This document shows positions 1-8,463 of a stretch of DNA of 13,327 nucleotides, in pieces. A program made the translations under genes and the position numbers. The notes beneath the pieces are model-generated. The model had not been told where the DNA came from. It searched no databases and saw nothing but the letters and a program-made list of their open reading frames with translations. Source of the DNA: JAIVJN01 sp036732565 (GTDB taxonomy: Bacteria; Acidobacteriota; Vicinamibacteria; Vicinamibacterales; UBA2999). The DNA lies in assembly GCA_036732565.1 (NCBI GenBank), contig DAINCF010000171.1, positions 1-13,327 of the forward strand, written 5' to 3'. Within the stretch, counting starts at the first letter, position 1; every line of letters starts with the position of its first letter.

Positions 1-59
1 GGCTCAGCGCGGGCGACGTCGGGGGGCGCCACGGCGGCGAGATCGAGGCCTGATGTCAT
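1..59 (-). CDS. 5' end of an unidentified gene (runs off window)
   Basis: An ATG at 59..57 overlaps the TGA stop of the beta-helix gene in a 4-base ATGA junction, the usual sign of translational coupling. The frame stays open to the edge of the window and reads MTSGLDLAAVAPPDVARAE. Nineteen codons are too few to name a family. There is no obvious Shine-Dalgarno sequence just upstream, so initiation would depend on coupling to the preceding gene. From its position it is probably another member of the same glycan operon, but that is inference only. Confidence 0.55.
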   Translation of the reverse strand, partial: MTSGLDLAAVAPPDVARAE

Positions 60-1645
60 GACAACGGCAGGATGACGAAGACGAAGAACGCCGGACCGGT
101 GTGCGTGGACGGCAACAGCGCGTCACCCACGGGCTGCGCCACTGTGCGCCGATCCAATGGGACCGAGACCAGCTCACGTGTGTACACGCCCCTCACAACA
201 GGCGGAGCGAAGTAGTTCTGGGCGTCGCGGATTTCGAAGCCTTCACCCGGCTGAAGCCCAGTGGATCGAAGGTCGACGTCAACGGCGCTCAGCGCGTCCC
301 AGTTGTAGATCACCAGGTGCGCCCGGCCTCGTTCGTAGCGGTTCGGCCGCACCCGCACCACGGCGCCGGTGGGCCATCCCGCGCGATAGTCGCTGGCGCG
401 ATCGTCGACACCGATCTTCTGCCAGCCGTCGAACGAGAGGTTACCTCCGTCCGTGTCGTCCGGACCGATTCTCACGTTGAACGGATGCGCCTGGTCGGTG
501 CCGTCGACGTAGGTGTTCCGCGCCCACGCGGTCGTGGCCTCGAGCGGTTGCCGCAGCTGCACCAACGACTGATCGGCGTTGCGATTGTCGGACGTCGTCG
601 CGAACAGGTGGTTGCCCGCCACGATGGTGTCGCGCCAGTTCCGGATCGACAACGCGATCGAACCCCCAATAATCAAGTTGTCGCGCACCGTCAGCGTGCC
701 GTTGTCGGGGTTCTGGTAGCCCAGCGTCACGTTCGGCGCCAGGACGCGGGGCCGGTGATAGAACATGCTGTTCTCGACGGCGATCTTGTCGGCCGGATGA
801 TCGGTAGTCCCGACGAAGAGGTTTTCGATCCGGTCGCGCGCCGTCGCCTCCAGCGACGGCACGCCGTTGTCGAAGCTCACGACCCCGTCGAATCGGACGT
901 TCTCCGCGTAGCCGGACTCTCCGTACGCCTTCATGCCGGTGGCGTGGTTGCGAAACGCGATCACATCCTCGATTCGCTTTTCGCCCTCGCGGTTCTGGAT
1001 GTAGATGCCGTGCCCGTGACCGCGGACCGTGTCGACCACGCCGTTGTGATAGGTCAACGAGCCGTAGATCTCGGCGTCGACCGCCGCCTCCCACATGCCG
1101 AACCCGCCAAGCGCGTCATGCACGATCAGGTTGATGCACTTGACGCCGGGGCCGTAGATGTTCACGCCGGTTCCGCGCACGGCGTCGGGTCGATCTGGAT
1201 CGAGGTTGACCGCCCGCATGTAGACGCGCGTCGGATCCGAGTGCGTGACCTCGATCCCCCAGAACCAGGTGTAGCCCCCACGAATGGTCAGCGTGTTCGC
1301 GGGCGCGCCGTTGCCATCGAGAATCACCCGCTCACTCGAATACTGGCGGACGATGATCGGATCGGTTGGTGTGCCCATCAAGGCGCTGGTGAACGCGCCA
1401 CGATAGGTGCCGCCGCGCAACCACACGATGTCGCCTGGGCGCACCGGGCTCTCCGCCGAGAGCGCGGTGGCGAGATCCAGGGGGCTGGCGATCGTACCGT
1501 CGCTCGTCGACACACCCTCAGGGCTGGCGTACCACGCCGTGCCCGAGCCGACTGCGGCGAACGGTATGCGGACGCTGCCGGTACTGATGGCCACCAACGC
1601 CGCAACCATCGTCAGCAAAGCCACGTGCGCGCTCATCAACGTCAT
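56..1645 (-). CDS. exported right-handed parallel beta-helix protein (pectate-lyase-like fold)
   Basis: Predicted 529-residue protein. The open frame extends upstream to 1861, but that extension lies inside the previous gene and is basic and low-complexity, so I start at the ATG at 1645, 25 bases after the upstream stop. A second ATG three codons on is equally possible. Residues about 5-22 form a hydrophobic stretch consistent with a signal peptide or N-terminal anchor. Next comes the usual opening of beta-helix surface proteins: WYASPEG (38-44), then GDIVWLRGGTY (71-81), followed by many short strand-turn repeats with Asn and Gly-rich turns to about residue 420, and a beta-rich C-terminal part. 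The family includes polysaccharide lyases, epimerases and non-enzymatic carbohydrate binders. I see no diagnostic catalytic set. As the last complete gene of a glycan operon it may trim, modify or bind the exported polymer (inference). Confidence 0.8.
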   Translation of the reverse strand: MTLMSAHVALLTMVAALVAISTGSVRIPFAAVGSGTAWYASPEGVSTSDGTIASPLDLATALSAESPVRPGDIVWLRGGTYRGAFTSALMGTPTDPIIVRQYSSERVILDGNGAPANTLTIRGGYTWFWGIEVTHSDPTRVYMRAVNLDPDRPDAVRGTGVNIYGPGVKCINLIVHDALGGFGMWEAAVDAEIYGSLTYHNGVVDTVRGHGHGIYIQNREGEKRIEDVIAFRNHATGMKAYGESGYAENVRFDGVVSFDNGVPSLEATARDRIENLFVGTTDHPADKIAVENSMFYHRPRVLAPNVTLGYQNPDNGTLTVRDNLIIGGSIALSIRNWRDTIVAGNHLFATTSDNRNADQSLVQLRQPLEATTAWARNTYVDGTDQAHPFNVRIGPDDTDGGNLSFDGWQKIGVDDRASDYRAGWPTGAVVRVRPNRYERGRAHLVIYNWDALSAVDVDLRSTGLQPGEGFEIRDAQNYFAPPVVRGVYTRELVSVPLDRRTVAQPVGDALLPSTHTGPAFFVFVILPLS

Positions 1646-1670
1646 GCTGGCGCCGGGTGATGGGTCGAGC

Positions 1671-2615
1671 TCAGCGCAACCCACAGCCCACCAGAACTGT
1701 CCGGGCTTTTCGTTGCAGCGCCTGGCGGAAATCGTTCTTCGCGAGGAAACGCCGCTTGGCATCGAACACGGTGACACCGGGCGCGAGCGCGATGGTGTGA
1801 AGGCCGTCGGCGAACGGCCATCCACGTCGCGGGCCGATGTCGCCGAGTCGCTCTTCCTCATAGCTCATCGTGTCGAGGCGCGTGATGCGATGCAGCTGCA
1901 CCCGGCCGCCGTAGGTGCGGGAGCAATCCTGCGCGGGTCGCACCAGCGCACCGTTCAGCGAGAACGGCAGACCGGCCGGCCGCACCTTGTGCAAATCGGA
2001 CCGCACCGGGTTCGCTCGGTGCGGCGTCCAGGGGCCAAACAGCCGATCGGCCGAGAAAAGGTAGAGGTGGGTCACGTCCTCGTGTGAGCGGTTGGTGACG
2101 AACATCCACCAGCGTCCCGCATGCAGAAACACCGTGGGGTCGACACCCGGAAACCCCTCGAGTAGGGTCGCTCGCTTGACCCATCCGCCGGGGAAGTCCT
2201 GCGCCTCGTACAAGGCCACCTCGCCCGACTGGTGCTGCTCCGGCACGCAATAGCAGCGCTCGTCGTGCACGAAGACGCAGGGGTACGACAGGTGGAAGGG
2301 TTGTTCGAGGACCGTCCGCACCGGGCTGAACGTCTCGAAGTCCCGCGTCGCGATTGCGCCGATGCGTCCGTGTCGCGTCTGGCGGTCGTAGTCCTCGCAA
2401 AAGATGTAACTGGTGCGCCCATGAGTGACGACAAACGGATCGGCGAAGAAGCGCCCTTCGGGCGCACGCAACCAGCGGACGGAGGGAAGCGGCTTGCTCG
2501 CCATCAGCGTGGCGACGGACGCCGAGGTCACCCCGATGGCCCACTCGTCAGGTCCGGCCTTCGAGTGGCCAAACAGATCGCGCGCCTGTCGCAGCGCAAA
2601 GCTCCGGAGGCTCAT
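1671..2615 (-). CDS. five-bladed propeller protein resembling the GINT1 N-terminal domain
   Basis: Predicted 314 residues. The chosen ATG at 2615 forms an ATGA overlap with the stop of the upstream glycosyltransferase and has GGAG about ten bases ahead; an upstream in-frame start at 2666 would lie inside that gene. Recurring blade motifs are visible: FFADPFVV (56-63), FCEDYD (72-77), LSYPCVF (109-115), GVDPTVF (157-163), and RPAQD with YGGRVQLHRI (226-244). This resembles the GH43/32/68-type propeller module at the N-terminus of glucosamine inositolphosphorylceramide transferase 1, also found as a stand-alone protein in bacterial polysaccharide loci. No signal peptide is seen, so it is probably cytoplasmic. 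Bacterial versions have no reaction I can name with confidence; a glycan-binding or formyl/glycosyl-transfer accessory role is possible. The C-terminus is basic (LAKNDFRQALQRKAR), which could favour membrane contact. Confidence 0.72.
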   Translation of the reverse strand: MSLRSFALRQARDLFGHSKAGPDEWAIGVTSASVATLMASKPLPSVRWLRAPEGRFFADPFVVTHGRTSYIFCEDYDRQTRHGRIGAIATRDFETFSPVRTVLEQPFHLSYPCVFVHDERCYCVPEQHQSGEVALYEAQDFPGGWVKRATLLEGFPGVDPTVFLHAGRWWMFVTNRSHEDVTHLYLFSADRLFGPWTPHRANPVRSDLHKVRPAGLPFSLNGALVRPAQDCSRTYGGRVQLHRITRLDTMSYEEERLGDIGPRRGWPFADGLHTIALAPGVTVFDAKRRFLAKNDFRQALQRKARTVLVGCGLR

Positions 2616-3844
2616 CGCTGGCGTTCTCCGAGCTCGTTCCACAGCGCCGTCTTCTGCAACGCGCACACACGCGAATGATTCCGCTGGCCGTATCGCCGCC
2701 GCGCCGCATCACCCAGCCGCCGAGCCAGCTCCTCATCCGTCAGCAGCCTGATCATCGCGGCCGCCAACCCGTCGGCGCCGCCGGGCTCGAAGAACAAGGC
2801 TTCGCTGCCGTCCTTCAGCCGCTCGGGCATGGCACCGACCGGCGTCGACAGAATGGCCAGCCCTGCGGCCATGGCTTCAACCCCCGTGATCGGCCCACCT
2901 TCGTCGGACGACGCGAGGACAAACGCATCCAACGAGGCGTAGAACGCCGTCTTTTCAGCGCCCTCCAGATAGCCGATGAACTCGGCGTCCGAATCGAGCT
3001 CGAGTTCGGCGGCGAGCTTGCGCAGCGTGCCTTCCGACCCTCCTCGTCCACCGACTCGAAGCCGCACGCCGGGACGCTCGCGCCTGACACGCGCGAAGGC
3101 ATGAAGGATGGTGTCGATACCCTTGCCCTCGTCGAGCCGAGCCACGGTACCGAAGATGAAGGGACCTGACGCGCCCGCTGGCGCGGGCCGGGGGATCGCG
3201 AGCAGGTCATCCTCCGCGTCGTAGGCCCACTGCTCGATCACGCGCGTCGCGCCGTGATAGCGGTAGTGCGTCCTGATGCTTTCCACGTGACGCTCGCAGC
3301 GCGCGATGATGACATCGCACCACTCCGAGTCGACGGCGAAGTGCCGGTGATCGTGCCGATTGGCATACTCGGGCGTAACCTGCGACGCTTCCTCGTAAAT
3401 CACTTTGAGCCCGGCCGATCGCGCCAGCCGGGCCGCCCGCGCGAGGAACGGCTTCGGCTTGCCAAACAGATGGAGAAGATCGCCCCCTGTCAGCATGCGG
3501 CGAGCCTGGTCGTCCCAGAAACCGGCTTCCTGAGCGGGAACGAAACGCCGCGCCAGGTGGACCTCCTCGGCGGGCAATGGAGGACGACCACCGGTCACCA
3601 GGTGCTTGAGCCGTGCGCCCTGCAACAGCGCCCGCCCCTGGAAGCTGCGCCGCCAATGCTCCTGGCCGCTGTCGAACGGCACGAGGCGCTGAAGATTCCT
3701 CTTGATCACGGAGTCGTCGCGCACTTTGTAGGGTGTGAACAGCTTCACTTCGTGGTTCACGTTCAGAGCCAGCCGCGCGGTCGCTTCCACTTCGTGCTGC
3801 AGCCCGCCACGCTCGAGAGAGCTCGCGATGAAGATCAACCGCAT
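2612..3844 (-). CDS. GT4-family glycosyltransferase (GT-B fold)
   Basis: Predicted 410 residues, normal length for the family. It would transfer a sugar from a nucleotide-sugar donor to a growing glycan or lipid-linked acceptor at the cytoplasmic face of the membrane. The N-terminal half opens with the strand MRLIFIASSL and the glycine loop ERGGLQHE (11-18). The C-terminal half has the standard donor-binding signature: GTVARLDEGKGIDTIL (232-247), then EGGPITGVEAMAAG (315-328), giving the E-x7-E pair E315/E323 of retaining GT4 enzymes, then STPVGAMPE. Its start overlaps the preceding gene by 10 bases and its stop overlaps the next by 4, so expression is probably coupled. Donor and acceptor cannot be read from the sequence. 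No strong Shine-Dalgarno precedes the ATG, in line with coupling. Confidence 0.9.
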   Translation of the reverse strand: MRLIFIASSLERGGLQHEVEATARLALNVNHEVKLFTPYKVRDDSVIKRNLQRLVPFDSGQEHWRRSFQGRALLQGARLKHLVTGGRPPLPAEEVHLARRFVPAQEAGFWDDQARRMLTGGDLLHLFGKPKPFLARAARLARSAGLKVIYEEASQVTPEYANRHDHRHFAVDSEWCDVIIARCERHVESIRTHYRYHGATRVIEQWAYDAEDDLLAIPRPAPAGASGPFIFGTVARLDEGKGIDTILHAFARVRRERPGVRLRVGGRGGSEGTLRKLAAELELDSDAEFIGYLEGAEKTAFYASLDAFVLASSDEGGPITGVEAMAAGLAILSTPVGAMPERLKDGSEALFFEPGGADGLAAAMIRLLTDEELARRLGDAARRRYGQRNHSRVCALQKTALWNELGERQR

Positions 3845-5034
3845 GGTGCAAGGGCCGCGAGCGTTTCCGCATATCGCGGTAAGAGCGCGGGTCGGGTGAA
3901 CACCCGCTCGAACGTCTGCCGTGCGCGCAGTCCCAACCGGCGACGCTGGCCGGCGTCCTCGAGCAGCTCGCGAATCACAGGCGCCATGTCGTCGAGCCGA
4001 TTCACCAGGCGACAGTTGTCCCCATCACGCACTTCCGGAAAACACGCCACCGACGCCTTCACCGCGACGACCACCTGTCCGTAGTTGAAGATCAGCGGCA
4101 GCCGCGTGCGCTGTCCCGTGTCGTGTTCCCAGGGAATGATGTGCAGATCGAACGGGCGAAGTACCGTGCCGAGGTCCTGGACATGTCCCGGACACCTGAC
4201 CGGCTTCAGGTGCGCGCTCAGCGTGGCACCCGCGGCGCTGGTATCGCCGATCACCCAGAGGTCGGGGCTCGATGGCGTCGAAAGCTGCGGCCACGCCACT
4301 TCGAAGAACCTCTCCAGCCCAACGCGGTTGGCCGTCGTCCCCAGCCCGCCGAGGTGGACGATGCGCGGCGGCCCGCTCGGCGCAGCGCCCGTCCACGGCA
4401 CCGGCTCGTACGACACGGGGATATAGGTCACGACCTTGCATCCGAGATCGCGCAGCTGCTGGCATTCCGTGAACGAACCGCTGACGACACCGGCCGCGGC
4501 GAGGGCGACATCTTCCTCTTGTCGGCGCATGCGAGCGTTCTCGTCGCCCTGCTGGCCGATCGCCCGCACGCGGTAGAGCCAATCGTGATGCGAATACACG
4601 ACCGGACGGCTCCGCTGCAGCGTCGCGAGGCGCGCCGGTCCGAAGTGCTGGGTCCAGATGAACGCCGGATCGACTCTGTCGAGCGTCTGCCGCAACTGTT
4701 TGAGCGCGACGGTCCTGAACACCGGGTTCTCGACGTAGGTGCCCGTGGTCCAATCGTCGATGCGCGCCCTGACGCGGTCAAGGAAACGAGGCGTCTCGGG
4801 CAGCGTCGTCAATTGCACCGACGCGCACATCTCGCGCACGCGACGATAGGTGTCGGCGTCGGTCTGCACGAACGCATCGAAGGCCGCTCGTTGCTTCGGG
4901 TAGGCGTAGTGCCACAAGTGGATCTCGTGTCCAAGCGCGCTGAGCGAGCTGAGGCGCTCGTAGAACGTGGCCGATCCGCCACCTCGAAAGTTGGGCGAGA
5001 TCGGGTACTGCGCCACGATGAAGAGGCAACGCAC
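3835..5034 (-). CDS. GT4-like glycosyltransferase (GT-B fold), GTG start
   Basis: Predicted 399 residues from a GTG at 5034. The frame is open further up to 5124, but those residues are Arg/Pro-rich and overlap the upstream gene; the true fold begins at the strand VRCLFIVAQYP, 14 bases after the upstream stop, with AGCAGG about 11 bases ahead. The N-terminal domain has the loop FRGGGSATFYERL (16-28) and the acceptor-side motif YSHHDWLYRV (147-156). The C-terminal domain has IVHLGGLGTTANRVGLERF (225-243), and HIIPWEHDTGQRTRLPLIFN (298-317) occupies the place of the GT4 E-x7-E segment. There the first Glu is present (E303) but the spacing is not classical, so assignment to GT4 is less firm than for its downstream neighbour. 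It probably adds a second sugar to the same glycan. Confidence 0.82.
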   Translation of the reverse strand: MRCLFIVAQYPISPNFRGGGSATFYERLSSLSALGHEIHLWHYAYPKQRAAFDAFVQTDADTYRRVREMCASVQLTTLPETPRFLDRVRARIDDWTTGTYVENPVFRTVALKQLRQTLDRVDPAFIWTQHFGPARLATLQRSRPVVYSHHDWLYRVRAIGQQGDENARMRRQEEDVALAAAGVVSGSFTECQQLRDLGCKVVTYIPVSYEPVPWTGAAPSGPPRIVHLGGLGTTANRVGLERFFEVAWPQLSTPSSPDLWVIGDTSAAGATLSAHLKPVRCPGHVQDLGTVLRPFDLHIIPWEHDTGQRTRLPLIFNYGQVVVAVKASVACFPEVRDGDNCRLVNRLDDMAPVIRELLEDAGQRRRLGLRARQTFERVFTRPALLPRYAETLAALAPCG

Positions 5035-5048
5035 GGTGGTGTGGCCTG

Positions 5049-6551
5049 CTATGCGAGACGCTCGGCGAAGCGGCCGACCGCCTGGGCCAGGCGTCGGCCG
5101 GACTGCCCGTCGAGCACACCGCACACGTACTCCGCGATCCAGCGGCGACCTTCGCGATGCAGGTCTGGCTGCTGCAGATACGTCCGGATTGCCGTGACCA
5201 TCTCTTCGGTGTTACTCACGTTCCAGACGCCGCCCGATTCCGCGATCGGCTTGAAGTGCGTCCAGAGGTGATTGGCGTCTTTCACCAGCCCTTGATTCGG
5301 CTGCGACGGCTCCGGGTCGTAGTCGAGGTTCACCACGGGCCGATCGACGATGGCGGCATCCACGGTCGTCGTCGATGCCAGGTTGACGACGACGTCCGCG
5401 TGGCGGAAGGTGTTGACCCACTCGACAATCTGGCTATGCGCCTGCGAGCGAAACGGCAATCGCGGATCCGCGGTGCGCTGAACCACCACGCGTGGTCGCA
5501 TCTCGCGCAACAACTCTGCTTCGTTGGCGTTGTCGAACGCCGGATGTGGGCGAACGAGCAATTGAACGTCGCCCAGCTCGCCCCGCATGATCCGCTTCGC
5601 CATCTCGACGGCGCCGTAGTACTCGCGGATCGCGTTGGGCGACCCCAATGTGTAGAGGATGATGGGCGCGTTCGGGCGCAAGCCGGCGGACGCACAGAAC
5701 GCCTCGCGAGACTGCCGGAACTCGTCGTTGAAGAACACGTCGAACTGCGGTGCTCCCACCACGTAGACCGGCGCTTTGCGGCTGGCCGGGTAGAAGTGGT
5801 GCAGCTCGCGCCGCATCTGCTCGGACCAGACGATGTAGCCGTCGTACTCGAAGAGCATGCGGCGCTTGGTCGACAAGTTGTCCCAGGACGTAATCAACGC
5901 CACGGTGGGGATGCCGAGTTGTTTGGCGATCGCGACGACGCCGGGTTCGTCGAAGCGCATCGGACCCGTCGCCAGGAGGACCGATGGCCGCCACGCCTGC
6001 AGCCGCGCAAGCGCTTCGGGGCTCCTCGGGTAGTTCAACAGGAGTCGCCCGACCATGCGCTCGAGCGGCCGTTCGACGCGGAGCATCGCCAGCAGTTTGG
6101 CCGGCGCTTTCGTCGCTCGCAGCCAGAACCGCATCTGCGAGTCGGCCACGTGACGCCGGTGGCTCAGGCGGCTGGGCGGGCGCAGCCGATAGTCCCACAC
6201 GAACTCGTTCAATCGGCGCACCACCGTATGGGGCACCATCTTGAAGTGCCCGACGGCCGGAAAGTGCTCGACGCGCACATCCCGTGCCTGCGACGGTCCC
6301 GCGGCGTGCAGATCCTTCGCCCACGTCCAGGTCGCAACCTCGAAGCGGTCCGCCGCCTCCGGGAAGAAATCGGAGTACCACAGCATCCGATCGGTCAGCA
6401 GCGAGGTCGTCAACACCAGCAATCGACCACGGTCCGTATTCGCGCCCGGCGCTGCGGCGGACAGGTCGGCGGAGAAGTCCGTCGTACGAATGGCTACCGC
6501 GCCCGGCTCACCCACTATCACGGCGGCGGCACCCTGTGCGTCACGCGACAC
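5049..6551 (-). CDS. GT-B-fold transferase resembling CDP-glycerol glycerophosphotransferases
   Basis: Predicted 500 residues from a GTG at 6551. The GTG overlaps the end of the upstream gene by 11 bases and is preceded by AAGGGGAG about eight bases away, the clearest ribosome binding site in the window. The first 40 or so residues look disordered; the fold starts at RLLVLTTSLLTDRMLWYSD (43-61). Useful landmarks are SWDNLSTKRR (222-231), VVGAPQFD (264-271), LLVRPHP (331-337) and STTTVDAAIVDRPVVN (393-408). The SWDN, RPHP and Ser/Thr-rich nucleotide-loop pattern is shared by the teichoic-acid-type glycerophosphotransferase superfamily and related GT-B surface-glycan enzymes. It lacks a signal peptide and should work on the cytoplasmic side of the membrane. 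It could transfer a sugar or a polyol phosphate; the sequence alone does not decide. Confidence 0.72.
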   Translation of the reverse strand: MSRDAQGAAAVIVGEPGAVAIRTTDFSADLSAAAPGANTDRGRLLVLTTSLLTDRMLWYSDFFPEAADRFEVATWTWAKDLHAAGPSQARDVRVEHFPAVGHFKMVPHTVVRRLNEFVWDYRLRPPSRLSHRRHVADSQMRFWLRATKAPAKLLAMLRVERPLERMVGRLLLNYPRSPEALARLQAWRPSVLLATGPMRFDEPGVVAIAKQLGIPTVALITSWDNLSTKRRMLFEYDGYIVWSEQMRRELHHFYPASRKAPVYVVGAPQFDVFFNDEFRQSREAFCASAGLRPNAPIILYTLGSPNAIREYYGAVEMAKRIMRGELGDVQLLVRPHPAFDNANEAELLREMRPRVVVQRTADPRLPFRSQAHSQIVEWVNTFRHADVVVNLASTTTVDAAIVDRPVVNLDYDPEPSQPNQGLVKDANHLWTHFKPIAESGGVWNVSNTEEMVTAIRTYLQQPDLHREGRRWIAEYVCGVLDGQSGRRLAQAVGRFAERLA

Positions 6552-7668
6552 GTTCGTGGCTCCCCTTCAAGAGCGTGCGAAGCCGGCCGGCGAGATAGCG
6601 GGGAAACTCCAGCGCCCGGATGTACTCCTTGGTCGCGGGCACCAGTCCATCAGCCACGGCCGCCAGATTCGATCGGCGGTAGATACGGAGGCGGTAGTTC
6701 ACCGCGACATCGTCCGTCCACCACAACTTGTAGGATTCGTCGCCTCGCAGAAAGTCGAACTCCTGATGGGTCGATGCGTAGTGCTCCACCATCGACAGCG
6801 TCAGGATGTTTCCCACGCGCTCCGGCTTGAACTCTTCGGCCAGCACCGGCATGTAGTAGTAGACCTTTCGCCGATCGCGGAAGCCGAAATGCATGGCGGC
6901 CATGCGACCATCGAGTGTGAGCCACGAGCACTCCAGCTCCCCACGCTCGGCGAAGTGCGCGCGCAGATCCGCGAACAGCCGGCGCCCCTCGGGACGATGC
7001 AGCGGTGAGTCCGGCCACCGTGTCCGATGAAGGGTGAGAAACGCGCTCCAGAACTCTTCCGAGTCCGCTTCGCCGACTCGGCAGACGAGCGCCCGCTCTT
7101 TGCCGAGTTGCGTCCGCTTGTTCTTGATCCGGTGGATCCGTTTCAGGTCCATCTTCGACCGGTAGTCGCCGCCGTAGTACAAGCGTGACGTGCGCGACTC
7201 GATGCGCAAGCCATGCCGGAGATCCGGCAACTCGCCGACCATGTTCGCGAGCTGAAAGACGGTGGCGTCTTGCGAAGGCAGCTGGCGAAGATCGAGGACG
7301 TCCCAATCAGCGCCGTGCTGATTGACCAGCTCGAGCATCGCCTGCGCGGTGCGCCATCGATTCAGCGCCGCGCTCACCAGCCAGTTCCGGTAGTCGGACA
7401 TGTTGCCGACGATGTGCTCCATGACACGGACGCGCTGTCCGAGCGCTCGACGTTCCGTGACGCACATCGGCGCCAGGCCGACCAGCTTGCCGCCCTCGCG
7501 GACCGTCACGATGAACAGCGGCGCGCCGTTGCGACAGTGGCGGTAGTAGAACCAGTGCCACTCCCATCTGTAGAAGATCTCGGGCCGCTCCATCGCGGCC
7601 ACGAGGTCGTTCCACTCGGTTCGGAGCGCCTCGAACGCGTCCAGCGTGCGCGTCACTTCGGTGACCAT
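6541..7668 (-). CDS. GNAT-fold acyltransferase, FemAB/CelD-like (BioF2-type domain)
   Basis: Predicted 375 residues. The ATG at 7668 directly abuts the stop of the methyltransferase gene, with GGAAGG about 11 bases upstream inside that gene. Residues about 20-130 form a first GNAT-like half (YRWEWHWFYYRH, then GGKLVGLAPM). Residues about 165-320 form the second, BioF2-like half and end in DFLRGDESYKLWW (305-317), the most recognisable signature of this family. Relatives are encoded in cellulose and exopolysaccharide loci, including those linked to exosortase systems, and are thought to acylate or aminoacylate a sugar amine or hydroxyl; their substrates are mostly unproven. Here it probably decorates a sugar of the same glycan, perhaps the amine exposed by the deacetylase encoded upstream (inference). 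The extreme C-terminus is basic. Confidence 0.87.
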   Translation of the reverse strand: MVTEVTRTLDAFEALRTEWNDLVAAMERPEIFYRWEWHWFYYRHCRNGAPLFIVTVREGGKLVGLAPMCVTERRALGQRVRVMEHIVGNMSDYRNWLVSAALNRWRTAQAMLELVNQHGADWDVLDLRQLPSQDATVFQLANMVGELPDLRHGLRIESRTSRLYYGGDYRSKMDLKRIHRIKNKRTQLGKERALVCRVGEADSEEFWSAFLTLHRTRWPDSPLHRPEGRRLFADLRAHFAERGELECSWLTLDGRMAAMHFGFRDRRKVYYYMPVLAEEFKPERVGNILTLSMVEHYASTHQEFDFLRGDESYKLWWTDDVAVNYRLRIYRRSNLAAVADGLVPATKEYIRALEFPRYLAGRLRTLLKGSHERVA

Positions 7669-8463
7669 CTACGCGTCCGCCTTCCGACAGAGGTAATAAG
7701 CCCACGGATCGGCGCACGTCGCGGCCTGCGCCACGTCGTATTCCTCCCCGGTGTTGTGGCCGAACACGCGGACATCCAGCAGGCCGAGGTCGCGGAGCCG
7801 GCGCACCTGCTCGTCGGGGCGGATGTAGACGAACGGCACCGCGAACTGCTCCGCCCCATCGAACACGAACGCTTCCTTGACGTCCGGCCCGTAGGCGGCA
7901 AATCGGTTCTTGATTTGAAAGGTCAGGTAGCGACGCGTCATCTTGAGCATCCGCCGCGGGCTCCGCGACAGCTTCGGGCGAAGCCGGCGACGATGGTGCG
8001 AGAGGTAGTTGGTGTTGTGCGCGGAGAACACCAGACGGCCACCCGGCCGAAGCACGCGGATCATCTCCAGCAACGCACGGGTGCGGTGCTGCGGTGGAAT
8101 GCAATCGAGCCCGTTGAAGCTGAAGAGGACGAGGTCGAAGCCGCCATCGCCGAAGCCGTGGAGGTCGCATGCGTCGGCCACGTCGAAGCGAATCGACCGC
8201 GTCGCGGGGAATACCTGGCGGCAGGTGGCCACCATGCCCTCGGAGTAGTCGACGCCGACGTACTCGCAGACTGCCGACGCGAAGTGCCGCGTCGTTCGCC
8301 CACCGCCGATCCCGATGTCCAACATCCGCATGTCGGCCAGCTCCGGGGCGAGTATCGCGAAGATGGCGCGCTCGCCGGGCAGCAGCTCGGTGGCGCGGGC
8401 ATAGTGGGCCACGATGGCCGACGAGTTGTAGACGTCGCGGGTCTTGGTTGCAGCGATGGCCAT
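7669..8463 (-). CDS. class I SAM-dependent methyltransferase
   Basis: Predicted 264 residues. The frame continues upstream to 8535, but that part lies in the intergenic repeat, so I start at the ATG at 8463 with a weak GAG about ten bases ahead. The Rossmann core is complete: motif I MLDIGIGGGRTT (47-58), the acidic residue of strand 2 in VGVDYSEG (69-76), FDVADACDL (93-101), FSFNGLDCI (114-122), and post-motif III LRPGGRLVFSAHN (138-150). This matches Methyltransf_11/25-type enzymes that methylate small molecules or sugars. Its place as first gene of the glycosyltransferase block suggests O- or N-methylation of a sugar or a terminal residue; the acceptor is not predictable. Downstream it abuts the GNAT gene with no spacer. 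Confidence 0.88.
   Translation of the reverse strand: MAIAATKTRDVYNSSAIVAHYARATELLPGERAIFAILAPELADMRMLDIGIGGGRTTRHFASAVCEYVGVDYSEGMVATCRQVFPATRSIRFDVADACDLHGFGDGGFDLVLFSFNGLDCIPPQHRTRALLEMIRVLRPGGRLVFSAHNTNYLSHHRRRLRPKLSRSPRRMLKMTRRYLTFQIKNRFAAYGPDVKEAFVFDGAEQFAVPFVYIRPDEQVRRLRDLGLLDVRVFGHNTGEEYDVAQAATCADPWAYYLCRKADA

Noticed and set aside
101..1660. Long plus-strand open frame of about 519 codons opposite the beta-helix gene
   Set aside because: Composition is Arg/Val/Asp-rich with no recognisable fold, as expected for the antisense of a GC-rich gene; the minus strand has clear family motifs.
1646..1861. 72-residue N-terminal extension of the beta-helix protein
   Set aside because: It overlaps the end of the propeller gene in another frame and is low-complexity and basic, and would bury the hydrophobic signal-like segment inside the protein.
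5035..5124. 30-residue N-terminal extension of the GT4-like protein from an upstream ATG
   Set aside because: Arg/Pro-rich, lies inside the preceding gene, and the GT-B first strand begins at the GTG at 5034.
5157..6830. Plus-strand open frame of about 557 codons opposite the GT-B gene
   Set aside because: Arg/His/Gln-rich with no domain signature, and it spans two minus-strand genes with strong motifs and a good ribosome binding site.
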